From Streptomyces albus subsp. albus (lineage in GTDB: Bacteria; Actinomycetota; Actinomycetes; Streptomycetales; Streptomycetaceae), in assembly GCF_000719865.1 (NCBI RefSeq), contig NZ_JOID01000014.1, positions 1 to 64,000 on the forward strand: a DNA stretch of 64,000 nucleotides, read 5' to 3'. Positions 55,593 to 63,444 of this stretch are shown piece after piece (positions within the stretch are counted from its first letter, which is position 1; each line of letters begins with the position of its first letter). The position numbers and the translations under genes are program-made. The notes below the pieces were generated by a model. That model was not told where the DNA came from, searched no databases, and saw nothing but the letters and a program-made list of their open reading frames with translations.

Positions 55593-56765
55593 ATGCCCAA
55601 GCAGGCATATGTCCGCACCAAGCCGCACCTGAACATCGGCACCATGGGCCATGTCGACCACGGCAAGACCACCCTCACCGCCGCGATCACCAAGGTCCTC
55701 AGCGAGCAGGGCTCCGGCTCCTTCGTGCCGCTCGACCGCATCGACCGGGCGCCCGAGGAGGCGGCGCGCGGCATCACCATCAACGTCGCGCACGTCGAGT
55801 ACGAGACCGGCACCCGGCACTACGCCCACGTCGACATGCCCGGCCACGCCGACTACGTCAAGAACATGGTCACCGGGGCCGCCCAGCTCGACGGGGCGAT
55901 CCTCGTCGTCTCGGCGCTCGACGGGATCATGCCGCAGACCGCCGAGCACGTCCTGCTCGCCCGGCAGGTCGGGGTCCGGCACATCGTCGTCGCGCTCAAC
56001 AAGGCGGACGCCGGTGAGCCGGAGCTGACCGACCTGGTGGAGCTGGAAGTGCGCGAACTGCTGTCCGCGCACGGCTTCCCCGGCGACACCACTCCCGTCG
56101 TCCGGGTCTCCGGGCTGCGGGCGCTGGAGGGCGACCCGCGCTGGACCGCCGCGATCGAGGCGCTCCTCGACGCGGTCGACACCTACGTGCCGACGCCGGA
56201 CCGCGTCACCGACGCGCCGTTCCTGCTCCCGGTGGAGAACGTCCTGACCATCACCGGGCGGGGAACGGTCGTCACCGGCGCCGTCGAGCGCGGCCGGGTA
56301 CGGATCGGGGACCGGGCCGAGGTGCTCGGCGCCGGGCTGGAGAGCGTCGTCACCGGGATCGAGACCTTCGGCAAGCCGATGGAATCGGCCGAGGCGGGCG
56401 ACAACATCGCGCTGCTGCTGCGCGGGGTGCAGCGCGACGCGGTCCGCCGCGGGCACGTCGTCGCCGCGCCCGGCAGCATCACCCCGCGGCGGCGGTTCAC
56501 CGCGACCGTGCGCGTGCTCTCCGCCGCCGAGGGCGGCCGCAGCACGCCGGTGACCGGCGGCTACCGGCCGCAGTTCCACATCCGCACCGCGGACGTGGTC
56601 GGCGAGCTCGGCCTCGGCGGGGCGGCCGTCGCCCTGCCGGGCGAGACGGTCACCGTGACCGTGGAGCTCGGGCGCGCGGTTCCGCTGGAGCCCGGCCTCG
56701 GCTTCGCGATCCGTGAGGGCGGCCGCACGGTCGGCGCCGGCACGGTGACGGCCGTCGCGGAGTAG
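55593..56765 (+). CDS. tuf3: Elongation factor Tu, divergent paralogue (EF-Tu3 type)
   Basis: 390 residues, EF-Tu throughout: P-loop GHVDHGKT (19-26), RGITI effector loop, [16 protein letters not shown], domain 2 [16 protein letters not shown] and domain 3 [13 protein letters not shown]. It is a few residues shorter than usual and differs at sites fixed in the main EF-Tu, such as A for R in TG(R)VERG, H-I for Y-F in PQFxxRT, and GE for GD in LPGETV. The lone position with no fus or rps genes matches Streptomyces tuf3, reported to respond to stringent conditions. Growth-phase or antibiotic-related use is plausible. Confidence 0.92.
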   Translation: MPKQAYVRTKPHLNIGTMGHVDHGKTTLTAAITKVLSEQGSGSFVPLDRIDRAPEEAARGITINVAHVEYETGTRHYAHVDMPGHADYVKNMVTGAAQLDGAILVVSALDGIMPQTAEHVLLARQVGVRHIVVALNKADAGEPELTDLVELEVRELLSAHGFPGDTTPVVRVSGLRALEGDPRWTAAIEALLDAVDTYVPTPDRVTDAPFLLPVENVLTITGRGTVVTGAVERGRVRIGDRAEVLGAGLESVVTGIETFGKPMESAEAGDNIALLLRGVQRDAVRRGHVVAAPGSITPRRRFTATVRVLSAAEGGRSTPVTGGYRPQFHIRTADVVGELGLGGAAVALPGETVTVTVELGRAVPLEPGLGFAIREGGRTVGAGTVTAVAE

Positions 56766-56775
56766 GCGCCCCCGC

Positions 56776-56830
56776 CCGCGGGCGGATGACGGAGGGCCCG
56801 GCCCCACGGGCCGTCCGTCACCGCCCGCGG
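56776..56830 (+). terminator. Terminator after tuf3
   Basis: Nested inverted repeats: outer CCGCGGGCGG / CCGCCCGCGG and inner TGACGGAGGGCCCG / CGGGCCGTCCGTCA (one mismatch), about 25 bp of stem starting 11 nt past the stop. Confidence 0.8.
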
Positions 56831-56899
56831 TCCGGGCCTCTCTCGCAGCCCTGGCCCGCGGCCGGAACGCCGCCGGCCGGGGGGCGGCACAATGGGCGG

Positions 56900-57763
56900 G
56901 TGGACGAGCCGATACCGGTGACCCGGGCCGTGGACCACGGCACGGCGAAACTCATGCCCGACACCGACCGGCCGCGCGCCTGGCTGCTCACCGTGGACGG
57001 CGCGCCGCAGTCGTACGTCGACCTCGACGCGCCCGAGCACCTGGAGTTCGAGTACGCGCGGCGGATCGCGCACGTCCTCGACACCGCCCGCGCGGGCGCG
57101 GAGGACGCCCGGGCCGGAGCGCCGCCCGACGTGCTGCACCTCGGCGGCGGCGCGCTCTCGCTGCCCCGCTACGTCGCGGCGACCCGCCCCGGCGCCCGGC
57201 AGACCGTTGTCGACGCCGACCGGGCCCTGCTCCGCCTCGTCACCGACCACCTGCCGCTCCCCCCGGACAGCGGTGTCGAACTCCACGCCGCCGACGCCCG
57301 CGCCTGGCTGGAGAGCGCACCCCCGGCGGCGTACGACGTGCTGGTCGCCGACGTGTTCGGCGGCTCCCGGGTGCCCGCGCACCTCACCTCCGTCGAATAC
57401 GTCCGCGCGGCCGCCCGGGTGCTGCGCCCCGGCGGGGTCTACACGGCCAACCTCGCCGACGCGGCGCCGTTCGGCTTCCTCCGCTCCCAACTGGCCACGC
57501 TCGGGGACGTCTTCGAGCATCTCTGCCTGATCGCCGAACCCGCCGTGCTGCGCGGCCGGCGGTTCGGGAACACCGTGCTGGCCGCCTCCCGCGAGGAACT
57601 GCCGGTGGCGGAACTCGCCCGGCGCTGCGCCGCGGACCCCTTCCCCGCCCGGGTCCGGCACGGCGGAGCGGTGGCGCGGCTGACCGCCGGCGCGGCCGTG
57701 GTGCGGGACGGGGCGGCCGCGCCGTCACCCGTTCCGCCGGAGGGCGCCTTCAGCGTCGGCTGA
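56900..57763 (+). CDS. Spermidine-synthase-like methyltransferase-fold protein
   Basis: 287 residues. Rossmann-like fold of spermidine synthases: YVDLDAPEHLEFEYARRIAHVLD, VLHLGGGALSLPRYVAATRPGARQTVVDADRALLRL, and YDVLVADVFGGSRVPAHLTSVEYVRAAARVLRPGGVYTANLAD. GGGxL replaces the usual GGGDG, and the polyamine-binding Asp pair is not obvious, so true aminopropyl transfer is doubtful. GTG 56900 has a -10-like CACAAT 6 nt before it and no ribosome binding site. It is convergent with the MFS gene (35 bp apart). Confidence 0.8.
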   Translation: MDEPIPVTRAVDHGTAKLMPDTDRPRAWLLTVDGAPQSYVDLDAPEHLEFEYARRIAHVLDTARAGAEDARAGAPPDVLHLGGGALSLPRYVAATRPGARQTVVDADRALLRLVTDHLPLPPDSGVELHAADARAWLESAPPAAYDVLVADVFGGSRVPAHLTSVEYVRAAARVLRPGGVYTANLADAAPFGFLRSQLATLGDVFEHLCLIAEPAVLRGRRFGNTVLAASREELPVAELARRCAADPFPARVRHGGAVARLTAGAAVVRDGAAAPSPVPPEGAFSVG

Positions 57764-57798
57764 CCGCGCACCCGTGGCCGCCCGCGGTCACCGCCCCG

Positions 57799-59187
57799 TC
57801 ACCGGGACCCGCGCTCGCCGGCCTTCCCCGTCCCGCCGGTTTCCCCGCTCTCTCCGCGGTCCCCGGCTCCGGAGCGCGGTACGGGACCCGGGACCGCCGG
57901 TACGGGACCGGCGGCCGGGCCCGCGAGGACATCCGCCGGCGGCCCGTGCCCGCCGTGTTCCCGGCGGGTCAGCCGCCGTACGTCCGGCACCGTCAGCACG
58001 GCCGCCGTCAGCAGGACGATCAGCGCCGAGCAGCCCCACAGCGCCGCGCTCCGCCCGAACACGCCGGCCACCGGGCCCGCGAGCGCCACCGCGACCGGCA
58101 CCATCGCGACCGAGCCGAACATGTCGTAGGACGACACGCGCGACAGCTTCTCCTCCGGGATCTCCTGGTGCAGGGCCGTCATCCAGGTGACCCCGAAGAC
58201 CTCGATCGAGATGCCCGTCACGAACATCACCGCGCTCAGCGCCGGGGCGGAGACCGGAACCGCGAGCGCCGCCGAGGGCAGGGCCAGCACGAACACCGAC
58301 AGCGCCCCCGTGAGCAGCAGGCGCCGGGGTTTCCAGCGGGTCATCAGCAGGGCGCCGAGGACCGTGCCGGCGCCGAGCGCCGCCAGGGCGAGGCCCCACG
58401 GCCGGGCGCCGCCCAGATGCTCCTCGGCGACCAGCGGCCCGTAGACCGCCTCCGCCGCGCCGATGACCGCGTTGACCACCGCGAACTGGAGGACGACGCT
58501 CCACAGCCAGGGCCGCGCGGAGACCTCCCGCCAGCCCTCGCGCAGATCGGACACCAGGCCCCGCCCGGGGGCGCGTTGGGGCATCCCGCGCAGATCGAGG
58601 AAGGCGCGGAGCGCGGCGGCCACGGCGAAGGCCGCGCCGTCCAGGACCAGCACCCAGCCGGGGCCGGCCGCGGCGACGAGTACGCCGCCGAGGGCCGCGC
58701 CCCCGATGTTCGCCCCGTTCACGCCCATCCGGAAGAACGCGAAGGCGCGCCCCGCCTGTTCACCGGTAACGCTGGAGAGCAGCATGCCCTCCGCGGCCGG
58801 GGCGAAGAACGCGTGACCGGTTCCGCCGAGGGCGGACAGCAGCATCATCTGCCACAGCCCCGGCTCGCCGGTGAGCACCAGCAGCCCGAAGGCGCCCTGG
58901 GAGAGGCAGTTGAGCAGGTTGGCCGCCACCATCACCCGGTGCCGGGGCAGCCGGTCCGCCACGGCACCGCCGACGAGGAGGAAGAGGACGAGCGGGACCG
59001 TGCGGGCCGCGGCGACGAGCCCCACGTCCGTACCGCTGCCGCCCGCTTCGAGCACCGCGAACGCCGCCGCGACCAGGGCCCCTGAGCTGCCGAGGCCGGT
59101 GACCACGGCGGCTGCGGTCAGCAGGCCGTAGTTGCGGCCCGTCCACGCGGGGCGGGCGGGGCGGCGCGGTGCGCGGGGTGGCGGCAT
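57799..59187 (-). CDS. MFS exporter (enterobactin/macrolide-efflux type)
   Basis: 462 residues with 11-12 helices. LLVGGAVADRLPRHRVMVAANLL is the inter-helix 2/3 motif A, and GHAFFAPAAEGMLLSSVTGEQAGRAFAFFRMGVNGANIGGAALGGVLV is typical of the MFS_3/EntS-type efflux group. The Pro/Gly-rich C-terminal tail is disordered. It likely exports drugs or siderophore-like compounds. ATG 59187. A strong hairpin just upstream belongs to the preceding gene. Confidence 0.86.
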   Translation of the reverse strand: MPPPRAPRRPARPAWTGRNYGLLTAAAVVTGLGSSGALVAAAFAVLEAGGSGTDVGLVAAARTVPLVLFLLVGGAVADRLPRHRVMVAANLLNCLSQGAFGLLVLTGEPGLWQMMLLSALGGTGHAFFAPAAEGMLLSSVTGEQAGRAFAFFRMGVNGANIGGAALGGVLVAAAGPGWVLVLDGAAFAVAAALRAFLDLRGMPQRAPGRGLVSDLREGWREVSARPWLWSVVLQFAVVNAVIGAAEAVYGPLVAEEHLGGARPWGLALAALGAGTVLGALLMTRWKPRRLLLTGALSVFVLALPSAALAVPVSAPALSAVMFVTGISIEVFGVTWMTALHQEIPEEKLSRVSSYDMFGSVAMVPVAVALAGPVAGVFGRSAALWGCSALIVLLTAAVLTVPDVRRLTRREHGGHGPPADVLAGPAAGPVPAVPGPVPRSGAGDRGESGETGGTGKAGERGSR

Positions 59188-59210
59188 GGCCGGATCCTCG
59201 GCGTGATCGC

Positions 59211-59247
59211 GCCCGTCCCGCCGGTGGTTCCCACCGGCGGGACGGGC
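59211..59247 (-). terminator. Terminator after PYQQP-repeat gene
   Basis: A perfect 17-bp stem (arms beginning GCCCGTCCCGCCGG) with a 3-nt TTC loop, 48 bp past the stop of the minus-strand gene. Confidence 0.82.
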
Positions 59248-59294
59248 GGCGTACGGCGGGCCGCGGTCGGCGGCTCAGGACGGTTCGGGGCGGC

Positions 59295-60326
59295 TCAGGA
59301 GGATTTGAGCGGCCGCAGCGTTTTCATGATTTTCTTGATGGTCGCGTCCGCGAGCTCGTCCTCGACGCCCTTGGCGGCGTAGAGGCACCAGATCGCGTAG
59401 TCACCGTTCTCCGCCTTGTAGGCGACGGTGTACGCCTTGCCGTCCGAGGAGCACTTGTTCTCCTTCTTCACCCCGGTGACCGTGGCGGAGGCGGTGTAGC
59501 CCTCGAGGCCGTGCTCACTGGTGAAGGGCTCCGCCTTCGTCACCTTGCGGGTGCCGGTCTCGTCCTGGTCGAAGGCGGCGAACACCCAGACCTCGGCGGC
59601 CGTCTCGGCGGCGTTCTGCAGGCTCTTGGCGCCCTGGGCGCCCTTGGTGCCGACGCCCGCCAGATCGGAGGTGTCGTCCCCGACGGTGCACCAGTCCTCT
59701 CCGTAGAAGGCCGGCGCGCTCATCATGATGACGGGCTTGGGGATGTCTTCCTTGCTGTTGGCGTCCTCGAAGCCGATGGAGAGGGTCGGGGACTCGACCT
59801 TCCACTCCGAGGGGACGTCGAAGGCGTTCTGGCGCTTGGCGCTGACGACGGTCTGCCAGCCGTCGATCACGGGCTCGACCGCGGGGTTGCCACCGCGCGG
59901 GTTGTCGATATCGCCGCCGGGCTCCTCGCTCTCGGTGGGGGACGGCGAAGCGGACACGGACTTCTCCGGCCCCGGGTCGCCGCCCGCCTTCTGCTCGTCG
60001 TCACCGCCCAGGACCAGGAAGCCGGTGACTCCGGCGGCGATCAGGACCGCGAGTGCCGCGCCGATCGCGACGAGCTTCGTCTTCTTGCCGTCGTCGGGCG
60101 CCTTGGGAGCACCGGGCGTCCCGGGCGTTCCGGGCGCCGCCCACTGAGCGGTCGGCTGCTGGTACGGATTCGGCTGCTGGTACCCCGGCTGCTGGTACGG
60201 GCTCGGCTGCTGGAATCCCGGCTGCTGATAGGGATTCGGCTGCGGTTGCCCCGGCTGCTGGTACGGATTCGCGTTCGGGTCCTGCGGGTTCTGCTCGCCC
60301 CCGGGCGGCTGCTGTCCTGGCCACAT
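59295..60326 (-). CDS. Single-pass membrane protein with PYQQP repeats
   Basis: 343 residues. Cytoplasmic N-terminus of about 85 residues rich in P, Q, N and Y with four PYQQP units spaced by 9-10 residues, a Lys/Asp stretch, one transmembrane helix (LVAIGAALAVLIAAGVTGFLVL), a Ser/Pro/Glu linker, then an extracytoplasmic domain with three Cys (WCTVG, NKCSSD, IWCLYAAK) and a DxxDETGTRK segment. The design resembles actinobacterial envelope-stress or binding proteins. I do not recognise the domain. ATG 60326 has TATGGT 7 nt before it, a leaderless arrangement. Confidence 0.75.
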   Translation of the reverse strand: MWPGQQPPGGEQNPQDPNANPYQQPGQPQPNPYQQPGFQQPSPYQQPGYQQPNPYQQPTAQWAAPGTPGTPGAPKAPDDGKKTKLVAIGAALAVLIAAGVTGFLVLGGDDEQKAGGDPGPEKSVSASPSPTESEEPGGDIDNPRGGNPAVEPVIDGWQTVVSAKRQNAFDVPSEWKVESPTLSIGFEDANSKEDIPKPVIMMSAPAFYGEDWCTVGDDTSDLAGVGTKGAQGAKSLQNAAETAAEVWVFAAFDQDETGTRKVTKAEPFTSEHGLEGYTASATVTGVKKENKCSSDGKAYTVAYKAENGDYAIWCLYAAKGVEDELADATIKKIMKTLRPLKSS

Positions 60327-60518
60327 GGCCGTAACCATAGAGCCGCCGGGCACCGGGCTGCCACGCCGGTCCGGACAACGGCACCCGCGCACCGTGCGCG
60401 GGGGCCGGTGCCGTCCGGCGGGCCGGGCCGCCGTACGGTACGCGGGACCACGCGCACCCGGCCCGCGCCGCGGTGCGCCGGAGGCGGTGCGGACGAGGCG
60501 GATGAGAGGGAGAGACCC

Positions 60519-61079
60519 ATGGCGGAACGGGCGTTGATCGCGGCGGTGGCCGGCCGGGAACCGGAGATCCACGAGCGGGCGTTCACCGCGCCCACCTCGG
60601 TCGTCCTGGGCGAGGTGACCATGGCGGCGGGCGCGAGCGTCTGGTACCACACCGTGCTGCGGGCCGACTGCGGGCCGGTGGTGCTCGGCGCGGACAGCAA
60701 CATCCAGGACAACTGCACCGTCCATGTCGACCCCGGCTTCCCGGTGACCGTCGGCGAACGGGTCTCCGTCGGCCACAACGCCGTCCTGCACGGCTGCACC
60801 GTCGAGGACGACTGCCTGATCGGCATGGGGGCCACGGTCCTCAACGGCGCGCACATCGGCGCCGGTTCGCTGGTGGCGGCGCAGGCCCTGGTGCCGCAGG
60901 GCATGCGGGTGCCGCCGGGCTCGCTGGTGGCCGGGGTGCCCGCGAAGGTGCGCCGGGAGCTGACGGCGGAGGAGCGGGAAGCCCTCCAGCTCAACGCCGC
61001 GATGTACCTGGAGCTGGCGAAGGCCCACCGCGAGGCCGCGGACGTCCCGCGCGACGGGGACGGCGGCGGCGCGCGCTGA
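60519..61079 (+). CDS. Gamma-carbonic-anhydrase-like hexapeptide-repeat protein
   Basis: 186 residues of left-handed beta-helix: SVVLGEVTMAAGASVWYHTVLRADCGPVVLGADSNIQDNCTVHVDPGFPVTVGERVSVGHNAVLHGCTVEDDCLIGMGATVLNGAHIG, then a C-terminal helix. NxQDNxxxH and GHNAxxHG supply the three His that bind metal in gamma-carbonic anhydrases. Enzyme activity in these YrdA-like members is often not seen, so I name it as like. ATG 60519 follows GAGAGGGAGAGA. Confidence 0.87.
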   Translation: MAERALIAAVAGREPEIHERAFTAPTSVVLGEVTMAAGASVWYHTVLRADCGPVVLGADSNIQDNCTVHVDPGFPVTVGERVSVGHNAVLHGCTVEDDCLIGMGATVLNGAHIGAGSLVAAQALVPQGMRVPPGSLVAGVPAKVRRELTAEEREALQLNAAMYLELAKAHREAADVPRDGDGGGAR

Positions 61080-61210
61080 CTCGCCGCCGGGACCGGCCCG
61101 TCGGCCGCCCGGCCGGATGCCGTGGGAGCGCCGCGTGCGGGCGCCGTGTGGGGTGAAGGTCACAACCGGTTCCGGGCCCCGGCGGGGCTACCGCTGAGTA
61201 CCGTGGCCGG

Positions 61211-62038
61211 GTGCCGAAGAAGCAGAACCTGATCTCCGCCCTCGCGGCCTGGCGCCGCCGGACGCTCTCGCGGGCCGTGCACCGCGGCGCGCGCTGGGTG
61301 CGGGAGGCCGGCGCCGTCACCGCGGACCGCCCCGGCCCGTACCGCTTCGGCCGGATCGGGGAGGGCACCCGGCTCGCCTACCCCCAGGGCACGGTGTTCG
61401 GCGAGGAGTGGATCCGCCTCGGCGAGCACTGCGTGATAGGCGAGCAGGTCACGCTGACCGCCGGGATGATGCCGGGGCTGGATCTCGGCCCCGACCCCGT
61501 GCTGACCCTGGGCAACGGCGTGGTGCTGGGACGCGGGAGCCATGTGGTGGCCTCGCGGCCGGTGGTCTTCGGCGACGACGTCTTCTGCGGCCCGTACGTC
61601 TACGTCACCAGCGACAACCACTCCTACGACGACCCCGGCACCCCGGTGGGCCGCCAGTGGCCGCGCACCGCGCCGGTCGAGATCGGCTCCGGCAGCTGGC
61701 TCGGCGCGGGCGCGGTGATACTGCCCGGGGCGCGGCTCGGGCGCAACGTGGTGGTGGCCGCGGGCTCGGTGGTGCGCGGTACGGTCCCGGACCACGCGGT
61801 GGTGGCCGGGGCCCCGGCCCGGGTGGTCCGCCACTGGGAGCCGGGCGCGGGCTGGCAGCCGCCGCTGCGGACCCCGGCGCCCGTCCCGCCGCCCGAGGAC
61901 GCCACCCCGGAGCAGCTCCGGGCGCTGGAGGGGGCCACGCCCGAGCAGTTGCGCGCGCTGGCCGCGCTCGGCTCCCTCACCGGTGACCTCCCGGCCGGGG
62001 AAACGGACGCGGCGGACCGGGCCCCGGCCGGCCGCTGA
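61211..62038 (+). CDS. Hexapeptide-repeat acyltransferase (maltose/CysE-type LbH)
   Basis: 275 residues. LbH repeats run from RLGEHCVIGEQVTLTAG through VVLGRGSHVVASRPVVFGDDVFCGPYVYVTSDNHSYDDPGTPVGRQWP, with catalytic His in DNHSY, to GSGSWLGAGAVILPGARLGRNVVVAAGSVVRGTVPDHAVVAGAPARVVR. This is the usual xenobiotic/sugar O-acetyltransferase layout. The C-terminal tail has two copies of EDATPEQLRAL-like text (ATPEQLRAL twice). GTG 61211 has TACCGT ending 6 nt upstream, so it is probably leaderless. The acceptor is unknown. Confidence 0.84.
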   Translation: MPKKQNLISALAAWRRRTLSRAVHRGARWVREAGAVTADRPGPYRFGRIGEGTRLAYPQGTVFGEEWIRLGEHCVIGEQVTLTAGMMPGLDLGPDPVLTLGNGVVLGRGSHVVASRPVVFGDDVFCGPYVYVTSDNHSYDDPGTPVGRQWPRTAPVEIGSGSWLGAGAVILPGARLGRNVVVAAGSVVRGTVPDHAVVAGAPARVVRHWEPGAGWQPPLRTPAPVPPPEDATPEQLRALEGATPEQLRALAALGSLTGDLPAGETDAADRAPAGR

Positions 62039-62154
62039 CCCCCGGGGCACCCGGCGCGGGTACCCGGTACGGTCACGGGCACGGGCACGGACCCACGGAC
62101 CCGCGACCCCACGGGCGGGGGCCCGTGGTGCGGGAGGAGGAGGGGAGATCCGGC

Positions 62155-62244
62155 ATGAGCAACCGCAGACTGCGGATCCTGCTGGCCGTGGCGGTCGCCG
62201 TCCAGGGGATCGCGCTGCTGCTGTACGCGCTCCGGCGCCACTGA
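62155..62244 (+). CDS. 29-residue single-helix membrane peptide
   Basis: ATG 62155 behind an exceptionally strong purine run (GGAGGAGGAGGGGAGA) encodes MSNRRLRILLAVAVAVQGIALLLYALRRH (split here as MSNRRLRILLAVAVAVQGI and ALLLYALRRH). It has a basic N-terminus, one hydrophobic helix and a basic C-terminus, a well-formed small membrane protein. A CCACGGGC / GCCCGTGG hairpin at 62109-62128 precedes it and may end the acyltransferase transcript. The function is unknown. Confidence 0.65.
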   Translation: MSNRRLRILLAVAVAVQGIALLLYALRRH

Positions 62245-62470
62245 CCGGGTGCGACACCGGAACGCGTCCGCGCACCCTTGCCCCGGGACGGTTCGCGAGC
62301 GGGGGACGACCGCGGCGAACGGGACGCCCGGGGGCTCCGCGACGCCCGCACCCGTGAGGTCTGTGCCCGCGGTGCCCGTGGCCGTGGCGAACGGCGGGTC
62401 CGCCCCGAACGGCACGATCACCGCGGCCGGCAGGAGGCCCGGGACGCCCGCGGGCCCGCGCCCCGGGCCG

Positions 62471-63343
62471 TCAGCCCGCCGTCAGCAGCGTGGTGCCGAG
62501 CAGGGCCAGCCCCGCGCCGACCGCCTGCACCCCCAGCAGCCGTTCCTTCAGCAGCCCGCGCGCCGCCAGCGCGGTGACGACCGGGTAGAGCGAGGCGAGC
62601 ACCGCCGCGACGGTGACCGGCCCGTGCTGGGCGGCGAGCGCGTACGTGCCGTTGGCCGCGACATCGGCGAGGCCCACGAACGCCAGGGACGGCAGCGCGG
62701 CGCGGACCACGCCCGCGCCCCCCTCGGCCGCCGGCGGCAGAGCCGCGCCGCCGCGCCGTACCGACACCAGCAGCGAGGTGCCGCCGACCGCGATGTTCGC
62801 CAGCCGCTGGACGAAGAGGGCGAGGAACAGGCCGTTCAGCGTCGAGGACGCCTCCGCGATCAGGGCCATCACGGCGCCGAAGCCGACCGCCGCCACCAGG
62901 GTGTAGAGGATCGCGCGCCGCTGCACCGGCGCCCCGCGCAGCTCCGGTCCGCCCGCCAGCAGCACACCGGCGACGGCGACGAGGATGCCCGCGGCCTGCA
63001 GCGGACCCGGGCGCTCGCCCAGCACCAGGCCCACCCCGACCGGCACGGCGACCCCGAGGGACCCGAGCGGCGAGACGACGCCCATCGGGCCGAGGGCGAG
63101 TGCCTTGTAGAAGGCGAACATGGCGGCGGGCCCGGCCACACCCGCGGCCACCGCGAACCACAGCTGCGGGCCGGCCTCCCGCCAGGCACCGGTGATCAGC
63201 ACGATCACCCCCAGCACCAGCGCCGCGATGGTCTGGGAGACCACGACCACGGTGAGCGCGGGGATGCGGCGGGTCAGCAGCCCGCCGCCGAAGTCGGCGA
63301 GCCCCCAGAGGAGACTGGAGGCGAGAGCGAGGACCGCGGTCAT
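62471..63343 (-). CDS. EamA/DMT-family transporter controlled by divergent XRE regulator
   Basis: 290 residues, ten helices in two EamA repeats (VLALASSLLWGLADFGGGLLTRRIPALTVVVVSQTIAALVLG; ILYTLVAAVGFGAVMALIAEA). It starts at ATG 63343 (MTAVLALASSLLWG), not at the in-frame upstream codon. It is the third intact EamA-family gene in the window and belongs to a different subgroup (LLWGLADFGGG start) from those at 21-23 kb. It is divergent from the XRE/cupin regulator. Confidence 0.86.
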   Translation of the reverse strand: MTAVLALASSLLWGLADFGGGLLTRRIPALTVVVVSQTIAALVLGVIVLITGAWREAGPQLWFAVAAGVAGPAAMFAFYKALALGPMGVVSPLGSLGVAVPVGVGLVLGERPGPLQAAGILVAVAGVLLAGGPELRGAPVQRRAILYTLVAAVGFGAVMALIAEASSTLNGLFLALFVQRLANIAVGGTSLLVSVRRGGAALPPAAEGGAGVVRAALPSLAFVGLADVAANGTYALAAQHGPVTVAAVLASLYPVVTALAARGLLKERLLGVQAVGAGLALLGTTLLTAG

Positions 63344-63444
63344 GTGTTCCCCCGAAGTACAGTGCGATGGGCGTTCCGGTACACCGCACAGTAGTACAGG
63401 AAACTGAACCAAAACATCAAACAGATTGGACTCAAGGACCCGCT
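63344..63444. promoter_or_regulatory. Divergent promoter region of EamA and XRE/cupin genes
   Basis: 101 bp, A+T-rich by local standards. For the minus strand TTGATG (plus 63415-63420) and GTACTA (plus 63392-63397) are 17 nt apart, a fair promoter for the transporter. AGTACAG occurs twice in direct orientation (63355 and 63394), 39 bp apart, a candidate operator pair. Confidence 0.5.
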
